From NCBI RefSeq assembly GCF_025642155.1, contig NZ_CP106798.1, positions 2,976,001-3,040,000 of the forward strand: 64,000 nucleotides of DNA. Reading direction: 5' to 3'. Shown here one piece after another: positions 18,610-27,387 of the stretch; position 1 is the stretch's first letter; the number at the start of each line of letters is the position of its first letter. A model generated the notes under the pieces. The model had not been told where the DNA came from, did not search any database, and worked only from the letters and a program-made list of their open reading frames with translations. Both the position numbers and the translations under genes were made by a program. This DNA comes from Streptomyces sp. HUAS 15-9. GTDB taxonomy: Bacteria; Actinomycetota; Actinomycetes; Streptomycetales; Streptomycetaceae.

Positions 18610-18887
18610 GCGGGCGTTTCTCCCGTCAGGCTCCCGGGCGCCGCGCCTGGTCCGGCGTCGATCGGATCGATCGACCGCCGTTGACGTCCGCGGCCCGCGC
18701 GATGCGCGATGGCCGCCGTCCGGGGCGCGGGCGCCGCACGGGAGCTCTCCGTGTCCTGTCTCGCCGGTTCCGTACGCCATGTCGCGTACGGCCTGGCGAA
18801 AGTCTTCTGGTCGGTGCGCTGCCCGACCCAGGTGGCTCCCGAGTACGAGGGCGGCGCTACGACGTCCGTCCTTACGCGGAACCTTCC

Positions 18888-19673
18888 TTACGCCGACGCC
18901 TTCGCGGCGGCAGTCGCGGCGGCCGGGTGCGGCTCGGTCGCTGCTGCCTCGCGGTCGGGCGCGAGCGGGTCGGTCACCGTGCCGGTCTCTTCATCGAACA
19001 GCCCCTGCGCCAGCCTGGTCACCGCTACGGGGACCGGCGGCGCCAGGTCGGCCACGGCGCGGAGACCGGACAGGACGTCGTCGGGTCGTACGGCAGGCGT
19101 CACGTGCCGAACAACCAGCCGCAGTATCGCACAGGGCTGGTCGGTCGGCCTATCAGCCTGTGGACGGTGCGTTTCCGCGATCCGCAGGCTCTCCAGGCCC
19201 ACGACCGCGGAACGGGCGTCGAAGGTGCGGACGCCGTTCTTGGTCATGCGCTGCACTTCGACGGTCTCGGCCTTCGTGAAGGCCTCGACCGCGCGCTCGG
19301 CGTCGGCCGGGTCGACGCCGTCCAGCCGCAGCTCCCACACGGAAGCCGTCAGCCGGTCGGCGAGCCCGGACGTCCGCGCCTCGACCGCGTCGACGATGTC
19401 GAGCCCGGTGGGCAGGGACTCGTCGAGGAGGACGCGCAGCGCCTCCGGGTCGCGGGCCGCGGCGAGCGCGATCTCCAGGTACTCCGCCTCACTGCCCGTG
19501 CCGGTGGGTGCGGCATTGGCGTACGACACCTTCGGATGCGGCGTGAACCCCGCCGAGTACGCCATCGGCACCTCGGCACGGCGCAGCGCACGCTCGAAGG
19601 CGCGCTGGAAGTCACGGTGGCTGGTGAACCGGAGGCGGCCGCGCTTGGTGTAGCGCAGTCGGATGCGCTGCAC
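18888..19673 (-). CDS. DUF2344 (TIGR03936) radical-SAM-linked protein
   Basis: A 261-residue cytoplasmic protein of the DUF2344 family, which normally sits beside or is fused to TIGR03960 radical SAM proteins; the reaction is unknown. The N-terminus IRLRYTKRGRLRFTSHRDFQ and RALRRAEVPMAYSAGFTPHP are the family signature. In this genome its usual partner (57915-59894) is about 38 kb away because of inserted DNA. The last 60 residues are Ala/Pro-rich and poorly conserved. It precedes the RNase E gene as in other streptomycetes. Confidence 0.88.
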   Translation of the reverse strand: MQRIRLRYTKRGRLRFTSHRDFQRAFERALRRAEVPMAYSAGFTPHPKVSYANAAPTGTGSEAEYLEIALAAARDPEALRVLLDESLPTGLDIVDAVEARTSGLADRLTASVWELRLDGVDPADAERAVEAFTKAETVEVQRMTKNGVRTFDARSAVVGLESLRIAETHRPQADRPTDQPCAILRLVVRHVTPAVRPDDVLSGLRAVADLAPPVPVAVTRLAQGLFDEETGTVTDPLAPDREAAATEPHPAAATAAAKASA

Positions 19674-19720
19674 CGCGGGTGCGGGCGGCGGGCCTTCGGG
19701 CTGTCGCTTGCCCAGTGTCG

Positions 19721-20842
19721 TCAGTCCTTCATGAGAGCGGTCGTACTGCTATCAAGAGTACGTGTCTCACGCCCCGTGGGTTCCCGCCGGGCCACCGGCT
19801 CCGGTCGCCGGGGTTCCCCGAACAGCGCCCGCCGGACGTCGGCCCGTGCCTGCCGCATCGTCTCGCGGGCCGAGGCCAGGGCCTGCCGGGTGGCCCGCCC
19901 CACCGCGCGCGCGGCCTCGGCGGCGGGGCGCAGCACGACGTCCCGGACGACGTGCCCGACCGGGGTGAGGACGGTGCGGTAGACCCACTTCACCGGCTCC
20001 ACGAACATCCACCGGAAGAGGGTCCCGAGGAACCGCCCGACGGCGAGCGAGACCCGCCCGGCGATCCGCCAGGCGTGGCCGAGCGCCTCCCCGATCTCCC
20101 GCGCGACGACGGCGAGGACGCGGCCGACGGGCACGAGTACCCAGCGCCACAGAGCGAGGGCGGGCAGGACGAGAAGGACACGCGTCGTCCAGTACAGGAC
20201 GGCGCCGATGCCGGTGACGACGGCGTTGCCGAGCCACACCAGTGCCCGTCCGACGGGTGCGAGGACCCACTCGTACAGCCACTGGGCGGGTACGACGAGC
20301 AGGTACCGCACCAGCCAGGCGACGGCGGTGTACACGCCCAGCCCGATGGCGCCGAGCACGATGCCGACGCCCTTCAGCAGCCAGGCGACGCCGTTCAGCA
20401 GCCAGGCGATGCCATGGCCGATCGGCGTGAGCACGCGCGCGTACAGCCACTCCAGGCCGGCGCCGATCCCGCGCCCGATCCAGGCGAGGGCATGCCCGAC
20501 GGGGGTGAGCACATACCGGTACAGCCAGCCGAGCGGCACGACCACGAGCATGTGCCCGGCCCAGGCCAGCGCCTTCGCGACGGGTACGACGACATACCGC
20601 CACAGCGCCACCCACGGCCAGACGAAGACGGCCCGGCCGAGCCACAGCAGCGCACGCCCGAGCGGTCGCAGCACGGTGTCCGTCAGGAACCGCCCGCCCA
20701 CGACGAGCACGTCCCACGCCATCCGGACCGGTACGACGAGGACGAGCACGAAGATGCGTATGGGGACGCGGAGAGCGACGACCAGGCACCCTTCGGGTTC
20801 CTGCCGCCGCGGCTCGGGCGCCTTTTCGAACTGCATATCCAC
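19721..20842 (-). CDS. Repeat-containing membrane-associated protein, unknown function
   Basis: A 373-residue protein built from about eight degenerate copies of a Trp/aromatic-rich unit, best seen as WLYRYVLTPVGHALAWIGRG, WLYARVLTPIGHGIAWLLNG, WLYEWVLAPVGRALVWLGNA and WVYRTVLTPVGHVVRD. Each unit combines an amphipathic or membrane-inserting helix with a P-(V/I)-G-(H/R) turn. The C-terminal 70 residues are basic (RATRQALASARETMRQARAD). It starts at ATG 20842 and follows the radical SAM side of the DUF2344 gene, so it is probably core genome. I do not recognise a function; periodic membrane-lining helices are suggested. Confidence 0.7.
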   Translation of the reverse strand: MDMQFEKAPEPRRQEPEGCLVVALRVPIRIFVLVLVVPVRMAWDVLVVGGRFLTDTVLRPLGRALLWLGRAVFVWPWVALWRYVVVPVAKALAWAGHMLVVVPLGWLYRYVLTPVGHALAWIGRGIGAGLEWLYARVLTPIGHGIAWLLNGVAWLLKGVGIVLGAIGLGVYTAVAWLVRYLLVVPAQWLYEWVLAPVGRALVWLGNAVVTGIGAVLYWTTRVLLVLPALALWRWVLVPVGRVLAVVAREIGEALGHAWRIAGRVSLAVGRFLGTLFRWMFVEPVKWVYRTVLTPVGHVVRDVVLRPAAEAARAVGRATRQALASARETMRQARADVRRALFGEPRRPEPVARREPTGRETRTLDSSTTALMKD

Positions 20843-20924
20843 GAAGACGCCACAGCCGCCTGTACGGATGCACCCGTGCGGGATCCGCCTGTACGGGATC
20901 CAGTGGCGCGGTTTCTCGTCGCGG

Positions 20925-21530
20925 CTAGGTCGCGAGTGCCCGTCGCTTGTAGGCCTCGGGATAGCGCTCCGTGAATTTGACGACCGCGACCAGCAGGACC
21001 ACGGGGACGACCCAGTTGAACCAGTCGTCCATCGAAGGGACGCGGATGGCCAGCCAGGTCGAGACGGCGATGAGGGCGAAGACCACGCCCCATGCCGCGG
21101 TCAGCACCTGGTTGATGTGCTTGAAGACGGGCGAGTCCCACACCTCGCGGGGCGTCTGCTCACGGGCGTACTGGGCGGTGAAGGGGTCGACGAACAGCGA
21201 TCCCAGCGCCACGGCGGCCACCACCCCGTTGGAGATGACCAGGGCGTACGTCTCGAGCCACAGGAGCTGCGAGCGGTCCAGGGCGAGCGCGAGGACCGTG
21301 ATCACGGCGAAGAACACGATGCCGACCATGTCCAGGAGGTAGAACCTGCCCCTCAGGATGTCCCGCCCCGACAGGACGATCACGGCGATCAGCGCGGCCA
21401 GCGCCGCGTACTCCCAGGTGCTGGGGCTCGCGACCACGCCGAAGATGATCCACGGCGCGAACGACAGGAACGCCCCGCCGGTACCGGCGGGCTTCTCGGC
21501 CGGGGCTTCCGTCGTCGACCGCTCACTCAT
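20925..21530 (-). CDS. Integral membrane protein, unknown function
   Basis: A 201-residue protein with six apparent membrane segments, for example FLSFAPWIIFGVVASPSTWE, YAALAALIAVIVLSG, MVGIVFFAVITVLALAL and NWVVPVVLLVAVVKF, after a Thr/Ala-rich cytoplasmic start. The loop VFKHINQVLTAAWGVVFALI is reminiscent of small conserved membrane proteins annotated only as hypothetical. It is on the same strand as the repeat protein but 80 bases apart. No catalytic motif is seen. Confidence 0.7.
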   Translation of the reverse strand: MSERSTTEAPAEKPAGTGGAFLSFAPWIIFGVVASPSTWEYAALAALIAVIVLSGRDILRGRFYLLDMVGIVFFAVITVLALALDRSQLLWLETYALVISNGVVAAVALGSLFVDPFTAQYAREQTPREVWDSPVFKHINQVLTAAWGVVFALIAVSTWLAIRVPSMDDWFNWVVPVVLLVAVVKFTERYPEAYKRRALAT

Positions 21531-21674
21531 GGGAGGTCCTCCCGTCGCCGACCGGGACTTGCCCCTTCCCCTTCCAGCCTGCCGTGTGCGCGGGACGCTC
21601 GCATGCCGTCGGCCCTCCGGCCGGAGTGCGTCGCGGGGAGCGGGCTCCTACGGTGAAACCAGCGGGAGGCAGCC

Positions 21675-22889
21675 ATGACCTACCGGTTCAGCAAGAACGA
21701 CCAGTACAACTACGAGATCCTGATCGCCCTGGGCTCGGCGTGGCGGCAGGGCGCCGACATCGGCGAGGTACTGGCCACCACCTCCGCCACGGCGGACGGT
21801 CACGCGGAGACCTGGTTCTCGGCCTGGACCGCGCTGGCCCGCAGAGTCCGTGCGCAGGCCGAGAGGAGCGCGGCCGAGGAGCGCACGGTGAGTGCCCGGG
21901 ACGCGTATCTGCGGGCGGCCGGTTACTTCGGCACCGCCCTGGTGGCCGTCGACGGATCGGCGGACCCCGAGGCGCGGCCGGCCGAGGTGTTCGCCGCGCA
22001 CCGCGACTGCTTCGACCGCTTCCTGCAGGCCTGCGACCCGCCCGCGGAACGGGTCTCGATCCCCTACGAGGGAGGGTCGCTCCCCGGGTACCTCGTCGGC
22101 CCGCCCGGAGATCTGGGGCCGCTGCCCACGGTGATCGTCAACAACGGCAGTGACGGCCCGATCAGCACGGCCTGGACCATGCTCGGGGCGCCGGCGGTGG
22201 CCCGTGAGTACCGGGCCCTGCTGTTCGACGGCCCCGGCCAGCAGTCCATGCTGTTCGAACGCGGGGTCACCTTCCGGCCCGACTGGGAGAAGGTCATCAC
22301 GCCGATCGTGGACTTCCTCCTCGCCCGCGGCGACGTCGACCCCCTGCGGATCGTCCTGGCCGGCATCAGCCAGGCCGGCTACTGGGTCCCCCGCGCGCTC
22401 GCGTTCGAGCACCGGATCGCCGCCGCGGTCGCCGACCCGGGCGTCGTCGCGGTCGCGGACAGCTGGTGGCACAACCTCGGCCCCGAACTGCGCGCCCTGT
22501 GGGAGTCCGGCGACCGCGCGACCTTCGACCAGGTCATGACGGAGGTGCTGAGCAGGGACCCGGCACTGGCCGCGATGTGGCGCTGGCGGGCCAAGCCGTA
22601 CGGCATCGGTTCCCCCTTCGACCTGCTCACCGAGGTGTCCACGTACGACGTCATGCCGTTCGTCGGACGGATCACCACCCCGCTGCTGATCACCGACCCG
22701 GACGGCGAGCACTTCTGGCCGGGGGCCTCGCAGCGCCTGTACGACGCGCTTCCCGGCCCGAAGCACCTGGTCCGCTTCACCGAGGAGGAGGGCGCGCACC
22801 TGCACTGCGAGCCGATGGGCCGCGCGGTGTTCGAGCAGCGCGTCTTCGACTGGCTGGACACCCGCCTGGCCTCGGTCGGCCACCCCTAG
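21675..22889 (+). CDS. Alpha/beta hydrolase (FrsA/acyl-peptidase-like)
   Basis: A 404-residue predicted serine hydrolase. Residues 1-120 are a helical N-terminal domain; the C-terminal part is an alpha/beta fold with VIVNNGSDG (oxyanion region), nucleophile elbow VLAGISQAGYWVPRA (G-I-S-Q-A) and the late segment LLITDPDGEHFWPGASQRLY with acid and EGAHLHCEPMG with the catalytic His. This resembles the esterase/dehydratase-like family often found in secondary metabolism. GGAGG lies upstream of ATG 21675. Its stop overlaps by four bases the stop of the convergent hydrolase gene. Substrate unknown. Confidence 0.85.
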   Translation: MTYRFSKNDQYNYEILIALGSAWRQGADIGEVLATTSATADGHAETWFSAWTALARRVRAQAERSAAEERTVSARDAYLRAAGYFGTALVAVDGSADPEARPAEVFAAHRDCFDRFLQACDPPAERVSIPYEGGSLPGYLVGPPGDLGPLPTVIVNNGSDGPISTAWTMLGAPAVAREYRALLFDGPGQQSMLFERGVTFRPDWEKVITPIVDFLLARGDVDPLRIVLAGISQAGYWVPRALAFEHRIAAAVADPGVVAVADSWWHNLGPELRALWESGDRATFDQVMTEVLSRDPALAAMWRWRAKPYGIGSPFDLLTEVSTYDVMPFVGRITTPLLITDPDGEHFWPGASQRLYDALPGPKHLVRFTEEEGAHLHCEPMGRAVFEQRVFDWLDTRLASVGHP

Positions 22890-24376
22890 ATCTGCTGGAT
22901 CCGCAGGTGTCCGAGCACCGTGCGCACGGCCCGGGTCACGGCCTCGCGGGACTCGTCGGTGCGGTTGTGGATCTCGAAGCCGTGGACGCCGTGCGGTACG
23001 TCGATGATCTCGACGGGAGCCTTCTTCTCCTCCGCCGCGCTCACGAACCTCTCGACCGTGTCGCCGATCTGCGGTGTCTCCAGACCCGCACGGGTCAGCA
23101 CCAGGGGCGGCAGTGTCCCGCCGTCGGCCGGGAGCGCGCCGATGGGGTGGAACCGGTCGCCGACCGCGCCCCAGCCCGCAAGCGGGTCCAGGATCGGATA
23201 GGTGAGCGCAAGACAGCGCAGCCACGCGGGCGGGGCGGCGATCCAGTCCGCGGCGAGCAGTCCCGCCCCGGAGAAGAACCACAGGGCGATCCGGTCCGGG
23301 TCCACACGGGGGTCGGCCCGCAGCAGCTCGACGCCCTCGGCCACGTCGTCCGCGGCCTGCGGATACTCGGAGATGCCGTGCAGGCGGTGCCCCACGACCG
23401 CGCCCACCACGCCCAGGCTCGCCGCGAGACGGCCGTAGCCGACGTAGAACGGCGCGGCGCGCAGCCCGGGTTCGCGGTCGCGCGGCACCGGCCCGCCGTG
23501 CACGAACAGGACGGCGGGCCGCGGCCCCACCGCTGCCGCCGGCTCCGGCAGATGCAGGTCCAGCCGCCCGTTCCGTACCTGTGGCACCTCCGGGACGTCG
23601 AGCAGGAAGGGACGCAGGTACGGTGACTCGTCCTCGGGCGCGGTCAGCCTCCGTCCTTCGCCCGCCGCCGCGCGCAGCAGCACCTCGGCCAGCTCGTCCG
23701 GGCGGGAGAGCATCGGCCAGTGTCCGGTGGCCAGTTCGAAGAAGCTCACCCGGGGGTCGGCCAGCTTCCGGAACTGCGGCGGACCGGTCCGCACGAGCGC
23801 CTCGACCGTCTCGATCGTGGTGCCGCCTGCCGTGCACAGGATTCCGGTGGTCGGCACGTGTGCGGCGGCGCCGGTCAGGCGCAGGGGCTGCGTGAGCGTC
23901 CGTGGCGGCTGCGGGGCGGCCAGGTCGCTGAGCAGCGCCAACCGCTGCGGGGACAGCCCCTCCGTGCTGCCCCACCGCTGCCACTCCTGCGGTTGCGGCG
24001 CCGGGACCGGCCCGGGGCCGTCCGCGCCGAGCAGGTGGTGGACCGTAGGGTCGGGCACGAGGGTCAAGGCCCGGTCGCCGTCCTCCGGCAGTCCGGCGTC
24101 CAGGTAGACGATGCGGGCGATCCGCTCCGGGCGGCGGTCCGCCGCGCCGAGCACCGGGTGGATGGCGTAGTCGTGGCCGACCAGCACCAGTTGGGGCGCG
24201 TCGAGGGAGTCGATCAGTCGGACCACGTCCTCGACATGGGTCTCCAGACCGGCCTCGGGCCGCATGCTCAGCGTCACGGGATGCGCCTCGGCGCCGGACT
24301 CACGCAGCGGGCCGGTCACTTCGCTCCAGATCCGCTCGTTGGTGAACGGACCGGAGACCAGGATGAATACGGACAT
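22886..24376 (-). CDS. Fusion of two alpha/beta hydrolase domains
   Basis: A 496-residue protein starting at ATG 24376 with GGAGG 5 bases upstream. Residues 1-230 form one hydrolase fold with HGxxxx-like start (FILVSGPFTNERIWSEVTGP), elbow LVLVGHDYAIHPVLG and His in FELATGHWPMLSRPDELAEV. Asp replaces the usual Ser of the elbow, as in epoxide hydrolase/dehalogenase types. Residues 250-496 form a second fold with AVLFVHGGPVPRDREP, nucleophile ALWFFSGAGLLAADW and VPHGVHGFEIHN. The two-domain arrangement is unusual. The gene is divergent from the MerR regulator, which probably controls it. Confidence 0.82.
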   Translation of the reverse strand: MSVFILVSGPFTNERIWSEVTGPLRESGAEAHPVTLSMRPEAGLETHVEDVVRLIDSLDAPQLVLVGHDYAIHPVLGAADRRPERIARIVYLDAGLPEDGDRALTLVPDPTVHHLLGADGPGPVPAPQPQEWQRWGSTEGLSPQRLALLSDLAAPQPPRTLTQPLRLTGAAAHVPTTGILCTAGGTTIETVEALVRTGPPQFRKLADPRVSFFELATGHWPMLSRPDELAEVLLRAAAGEGRRLTAPEDESPYLRPFLLDVPEVPQVRNGRLDLHLPEPAAAVGPRPAVLFVHGGPVPRDREPGLRAAPFYVGYGRLAASLGVVGAVVGHRLHGISEYPQAADDVAEGVELLRADPRVDPDRIALWFFSGAGLLAADWIAAPPAWLRCLALTYPILDPLAGWGAVGDRFHPIGALPADGGTLPPLVLTRAGLETPQIGDTVERFVSAAEEKKAPVEIIDVPHGVHGFEIHNRTDESREAVTRAVRTVLGHLRIQQI

Positions 24377-24415
24377 CAGCACCTCCAGGGGCGGGTTCGT
24401 CGCGGGTAACCTAGG

Positions 24416-24435
24416 AACTCCCCCTGAGGGAGGTT
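24416..24435. promoter_or_regulatory. MerR-type dyad in the divergent promoter
   Basis: AACTCCCCCTGAGGGAGGTT is an imperfect 10+10 dyad lying between the divergent hydrolase and MerR genes. It overlaps the GGGAGG ribosome site of the MerR gene. MerR regulators usually bind such dyads between the promoter hexamers, so autoregulation is likely but inferred. Confidence 0.45.
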
Positions 24436-24441
24436 CAACTC

Positions 24442-25356
24442 TTGTCCGCAGACGGCACCCTGAGCATCGGCGAGCTCGCCGCGCGGGCGAGGGTCACGGT
24501 CAAGACGGTCCGCTTCTACTCGGACCAGGGCCTGCTGCCCGAGGCCACCCGGAGCACCGGAGGCCACCGCCGCTACGGCCCCGAGGCGCTGTCCCGGCTG
24601 CGCACCATCCGGTCACTGCGCTCCCTCGGCGTGCCCGTTCCCGAGATCGGGCGCGCTCTCGACTCCGGGGACAGCGACTTCAGGGACAGCCTGGAGGCGG
24701 TCGTGGCGCGCCGGCTGGACGACCTCGGCACCGAACTCGCCGCCCTGCGCTGGCGCGAGGCCGCCCTGCGGGCCCTGCACGAGGGCGCCCCCGAACACCT
24801 GGCGGAACGCCTGGAGCTGATAGGGGCGGTCAGCGTCCCGCCGAGCACCTCGGCACTCGCGCACTACTGGCGCCGTCTGTTGCCGGTACGGCTCTCCGCC
24901 CGGCTGCGCTCCGCGGTCACCGAGGCGGCCGTACCGCAGCCACCCGCCGCCCCGACTCCGGACCAGGTCCTCGCCTTCGCCCGGCTGCACGCCCTGGTGA
25001 CGGACGCCACCGACCACTGCCTCGTGTCCCACCGGCCCGCCCTCGCCGCACACCCTGATCTGCTGTACGACGGCCTGTACGAGGCCTACCAGTTGGTGGA
25101 GGCGGCCCTGCGGGCCGACCGCTCCCCCGGTCCGGGCGACGCCCTGGACTGCTACGTCGCCGCCCACGCCCGCGCCTCGGACACCCGGGACACCCCCGGC
25201 TTCCGCAGCGCCCTCACCGCCCGGCTGGCCGCCGAGGACCACCCGGTGATGTCCCGCTACTGGCAACTGGCGGGAGAGCTCACGCCCCATCCGACCCTCG
25301 GCGCGGCGGACCTGTGGCTCCGCGAGGCGCTGTCCGCGGGCACGACAGCGCACTGA
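24442..25356 (+). CDS. MerR-family transcriptional regulator
   Basis: A 304-residue regulator. TTG 24442 is the start: GGGAGG is 8 bases upstream and the winged helix-turn-helix begins at once (LSIGELAARARVTVKTVRFY, SDQGLLPEATRSTGGHRRYG). A dimerisation helix follows (DSLEAVVARRLDDLGTELAA), then a long 190-residue effector domain rich in helices, with no metal-binding Cys cluster, so an organic ligand is likelier than a metal. It is divergent from the two-domain hydrolase gene, its probable target. Confidence 0.9.
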   Translation: MSADGTLSIGELAARARVTVKTVRFYSDQGLLPEATRSTGGHRRYGPEALSRLRTIRSLRSLGVPVPEIGRALDSGDSDFRDSLEAVVARRLDDLGTELAALRWREAALRALHEGAPEHLAERLELIGAVSVPPSTSALAHYWRRLLPVRLSARLRSAVTEAAVPQPPAAPTPDQVLAFARLHALVTDATDHCLVSHRPALAAHPDLLYDGLYEAYQLVEAALRADRSPGPGDALDCYVAAHARASDTRDTPGFRSALTARLAAEDHPVMSRYWQLAGELTPHPTLGAADLWLREALSAGTTAH

Positions 25357-25369
25357 GCCCCACGGACAA

Positions 25370-25402
25370 CTCGGCCCTCTCCCTTGCCGGGAGAGGGCCG
25401 AG
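25370..25402 (+). terminator. Perfect 14-bp hairpin after the MerR gene
   Basis: CTCGGCCCTCTCCC (25370-25383) pairs exactly with 25389-25402 around TTGCC, 14 bases past the MerR stop. It lies between convergent genes and can serve both strands. It is followed by a short tandem repeat (25401-25437) of an 18-base unit AGCAGTCCGAGAAGTCCG present twice. Confidence 0.85.
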
Positions 25403-25444
25403 CAGTCCGAGAAGTCCGAGCAGTCCGAGAAGTCCTGGAGCGGC

Positions 25445-26182
25445 TCAGGGCTTGCCGCGCCGCTGTGCGTGCGCGGCATGCCGGGGCCGGCATCCGGACG
25501 AGACCTGGCCGACCAGTTCCCAGAAGCACACCAGGGCGGTGACCGGCGGCAGTCCGACCATCACGAACGCCAGGTGGGAGCGCGAGGAATGGCTGATGGA
25601 GAGCGCCACGGCCATGGCGGACGCGGCCAGCATGACGCACCAGGACCGCCGGGTGTCCCGCCGCTGAACCGTGGCCCGCACGATGGACAGGGCCGCCACG
25701 AACCACGGCCCGTAGACCATGAGCGGCCACCAGCGCGCCAGCTTCGGGGGCAGCACGGACAAGGCGATGCCGTGCAGTTGGCCGTACGAGTAGGCGATCG
25801 ACCACCCGAGCATGCACGCCGCGCACACCAGGATCGCCGCGATCAGGATCGTCACGTGCGTGACCCGCTGGCCGCCGTCGAGGAAGTGGGAGTCCGCCCG
25901 GACCCGCCGCCGGCTGCTCCTGCGGTGCGGTCGGTCCAACGGGACGTGCGTGGATTCCTGGCTGGTCGCGGTCGACAGCATCTGGGCCAGCTCTTCGTCC
26001 AGGTCCCAGGCCTTCTGCGTCATGTCCGGCGGCGCTGGGCTGGTCCAGGACTGCTGGGGGTACGAGACCGCGTCGTACGCCGGCTGACTCAGGTCGTAGA
26101 CAGGCTGGTTCAGCGTGTCATGGTCGGTTCTCAGGGCGTAGTGAAGATCATACAGACCGGCTTCATCATAATTCCTGTCCAT
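25445..26182 (-). CDS. DUF2637-type membrane protein
   Basis: A 245-residue protein. ATG 26182 has GGAGG 8 bases upstream. The N-terminal half is Tyr/Asp-rich and soluble (MDRNYDEAGLYDLHYALRTD). The C-terminal half has four membrane helices (VTHVTILIAAILVCAACMLG, WPLMVYGPWFVAALSIVRAT, WCVMLAASAMAVALSISHSS, VMVGLPPVTALVCFWELVGQ), the pattern of DUF2637 proteins that are widespread in Streptomyces accessory regions and integrative elements. Function unknown. Confidence 0.75.
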   Translation of the reverse strand: MDRNYDEAGLYDLHYALRTDHDTLNQPVYDLSQPAYDAVSYPQQSWTSPAPPDMTQKAWDLDEELAQMLSTATSQESTHVPLDRPHRRSSRRRVRADSHFLDGGQRVTHVTILIAAILVCAACMLGWSIAYSYGQLHGIALSVLPPKLARWWPLMVYGPWFVAALSIVRATVQRRDTRRSWCVMLAASAMAVALSISHSSRSHLAFVMVGLPPVTALVCFWELVGQVSSGCRPRHAAHAQRRGKP

Positions 26183-26205
26183 TCGAAAGCCCTCCGCGCC
26201 CAGGT

Positions 26206-26430
26206 TCAGGAAGTACGGTCCAGAGCACGGGATCCGATCATGACCGGGACGGCGCCGGTGCCACCGCACCGATCCCGCATCGCTCTCATATATTCACTTT
26301 CCAACTTCCTGATCTCATCCAGAAAATCATCCAAAAGATCGGAGTAGTAACCGAGCCCCGCAGCGGCGCCCACCAGTGTGTGGCCCTTGACGTCCAGCGT
26401 GTGGCCCTTGACGTAAGGCGACTGGTTCAC
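26206..26430 (-). CDS. Small protein upstream of the DUF2637 gene
   Basis: A 74-residue product if GTG 26430 is used; GTG 26463 is possible. An internal duplication YVKGHTLDVKGHTLVGAAAG comes from a 21-base tandem repeat. It is followed by a charged helix (LLDDFLDEIRKLESEYMRAM). It lies 23 bases upstream of the DUF2637 gene on the same strand, suggesting co-transcription. The 26464-26725 gap upstream contains the divergent promoters and no other gene. Confidence 0.45.
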   Translation of the reverse strand: MNQSPYVKGHTLDVKGHTLVGAAAGLGYYSDLLDDFLDEIRKLESEYMRAMRDRCGGTGAVPVMIGSRALDRTS

Positions 26431-26725
26431 GGCTCCACACCCTTCTCTCCCTGTCACGGTCACTTAACGAGTACCACCGGAGGCGAGGCGTGTGGCATTC
26501 GGGTAATTGCGTCACCCGGAAGAGTTGTCCCGGTCTCCGATGACCAGATTTACGCGCGATCGGTATGAATTCCTGATAGGGAACCGGAATCATCGATCCG
26601 CTTGTAGGAGCGGCGCGGTCCCTCGGGACACCGGCCCGGCCGAGGGGGGCCCAGTCGGCCCAACGCCGAAGACTCCAGGCACACTTTGCCTGTCGACGTC
26701 CCCTCACCCAGAGGATGAACCACGC

Positions 26726-27310
26726 ATGATCACGCTCAAGAAAGAAGACGGTCCGGCGGATCTGGACGGAGTGACCCACCTGTCCATCGGTGTGTCCTGG
26801 GACCCCACCGCCGGCTCCAGCGGCGGGGTGGTGGGCATGCTCCGCCGCAAGACCGGCACCGACCTCGACCTGATCGCCGTCGCCATGCAGGAGAGAGACC
26901 CGGTGCGGCTGGCCGGACTCGACTCGCTCGACCCCATGGGCAACGGCTCCCTGGTCCACAGCGGCGACAACCAGACCGGACGCGGGGACGGCGACGACGA
27001 GACCGTGACGGTCGAGTTCGCCCGCATACCGCAGCAGATCACGTCCATCGTGTTCATCGCCGCCGCCTTCAAGAAGGGCAGTTCCTTCCAGAAGGCCCGC
27101 AACATCAGCTTCAAGGTGTACGACGCGACCGGGGGCAGCGCCCAGCAGGTCGCCGACATCTGGCCGAGCCTGCTCACCCAGGACAACGGCTGCGCCGTGG
27201 CCAAGGCCATTCGGGTCGGCGGCAGCTGGAAGCTCGAGGTGATCAATGTGACGGGGAAGATCAAGCAGGGCGACGAACACGCGCTGATGCGCTTCGCCAT
27301 CAGCAAGTAA
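26726..27310 (+). CDS. TerD-family protein
   Basis: A 194-residue member of the TerD/TelA-linked stress family (calcium-binding, cytoplasmic). Motifs: MITLKKEDGPADLDGVTHLS, IGVSWDPTAG, DLDLIAVAMQERD, then the acidic Ca-binding stretch LVHSGDNQTGRGDGDDETVT and YDATGGSAQQVADIWPSLLT. ATG 26726 follows GAGGA at suitable distance. It is a single TerD gene without the rest of a ter cluster nearby, although a second TerD domain occurs in the 55388-57448 fusion. Confidence 0.9.
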   Translation: MITLKKEDGPADLDGVTHLSIGVSWDPTAGSSGGVVGMLRRKTGTDLDLIAVAMQERDPVRLAGLDSLDPMGNGSLVHSGDNQTGRGDGDDETVTVEFARIPQQITSIVFIAAAFKKGSSFQKARNISFKVYDATGGSAQQVADIWPSLLTQDNGCAVAKAIRVGGSWKLEVINVTGKIKQGDEHALMRFAISK

Positions 27311-27342
27311 GTCGCCCTCGGCAGGCAACAGGAACGGGCCGT

Positions 27343-27380
27343 GCCCTGCGCGCACAACGGAAACACACCGCGCGCAGGGC
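27343..27380 (+). terminator. Hairpin between convergent genes
   Basis: GCCCTGCGCGC (27343-27353) pairs with GCGCGCAGGGC (27370-27380), 33 bases past the TerD stop and 8 bases before the stop of the minus-strand gene. Confidence 0.75.
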
Positions 27381-27387
27381 GCCCGAT

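Noticed and set aside
21648..23984. 778-codon minus-strand frame spanning two hydrolase genes
   Set aside because: It crosses the convergent ends of two well-supported genes and reads as low-complexity Arg/Gly/Ala; a shadow.
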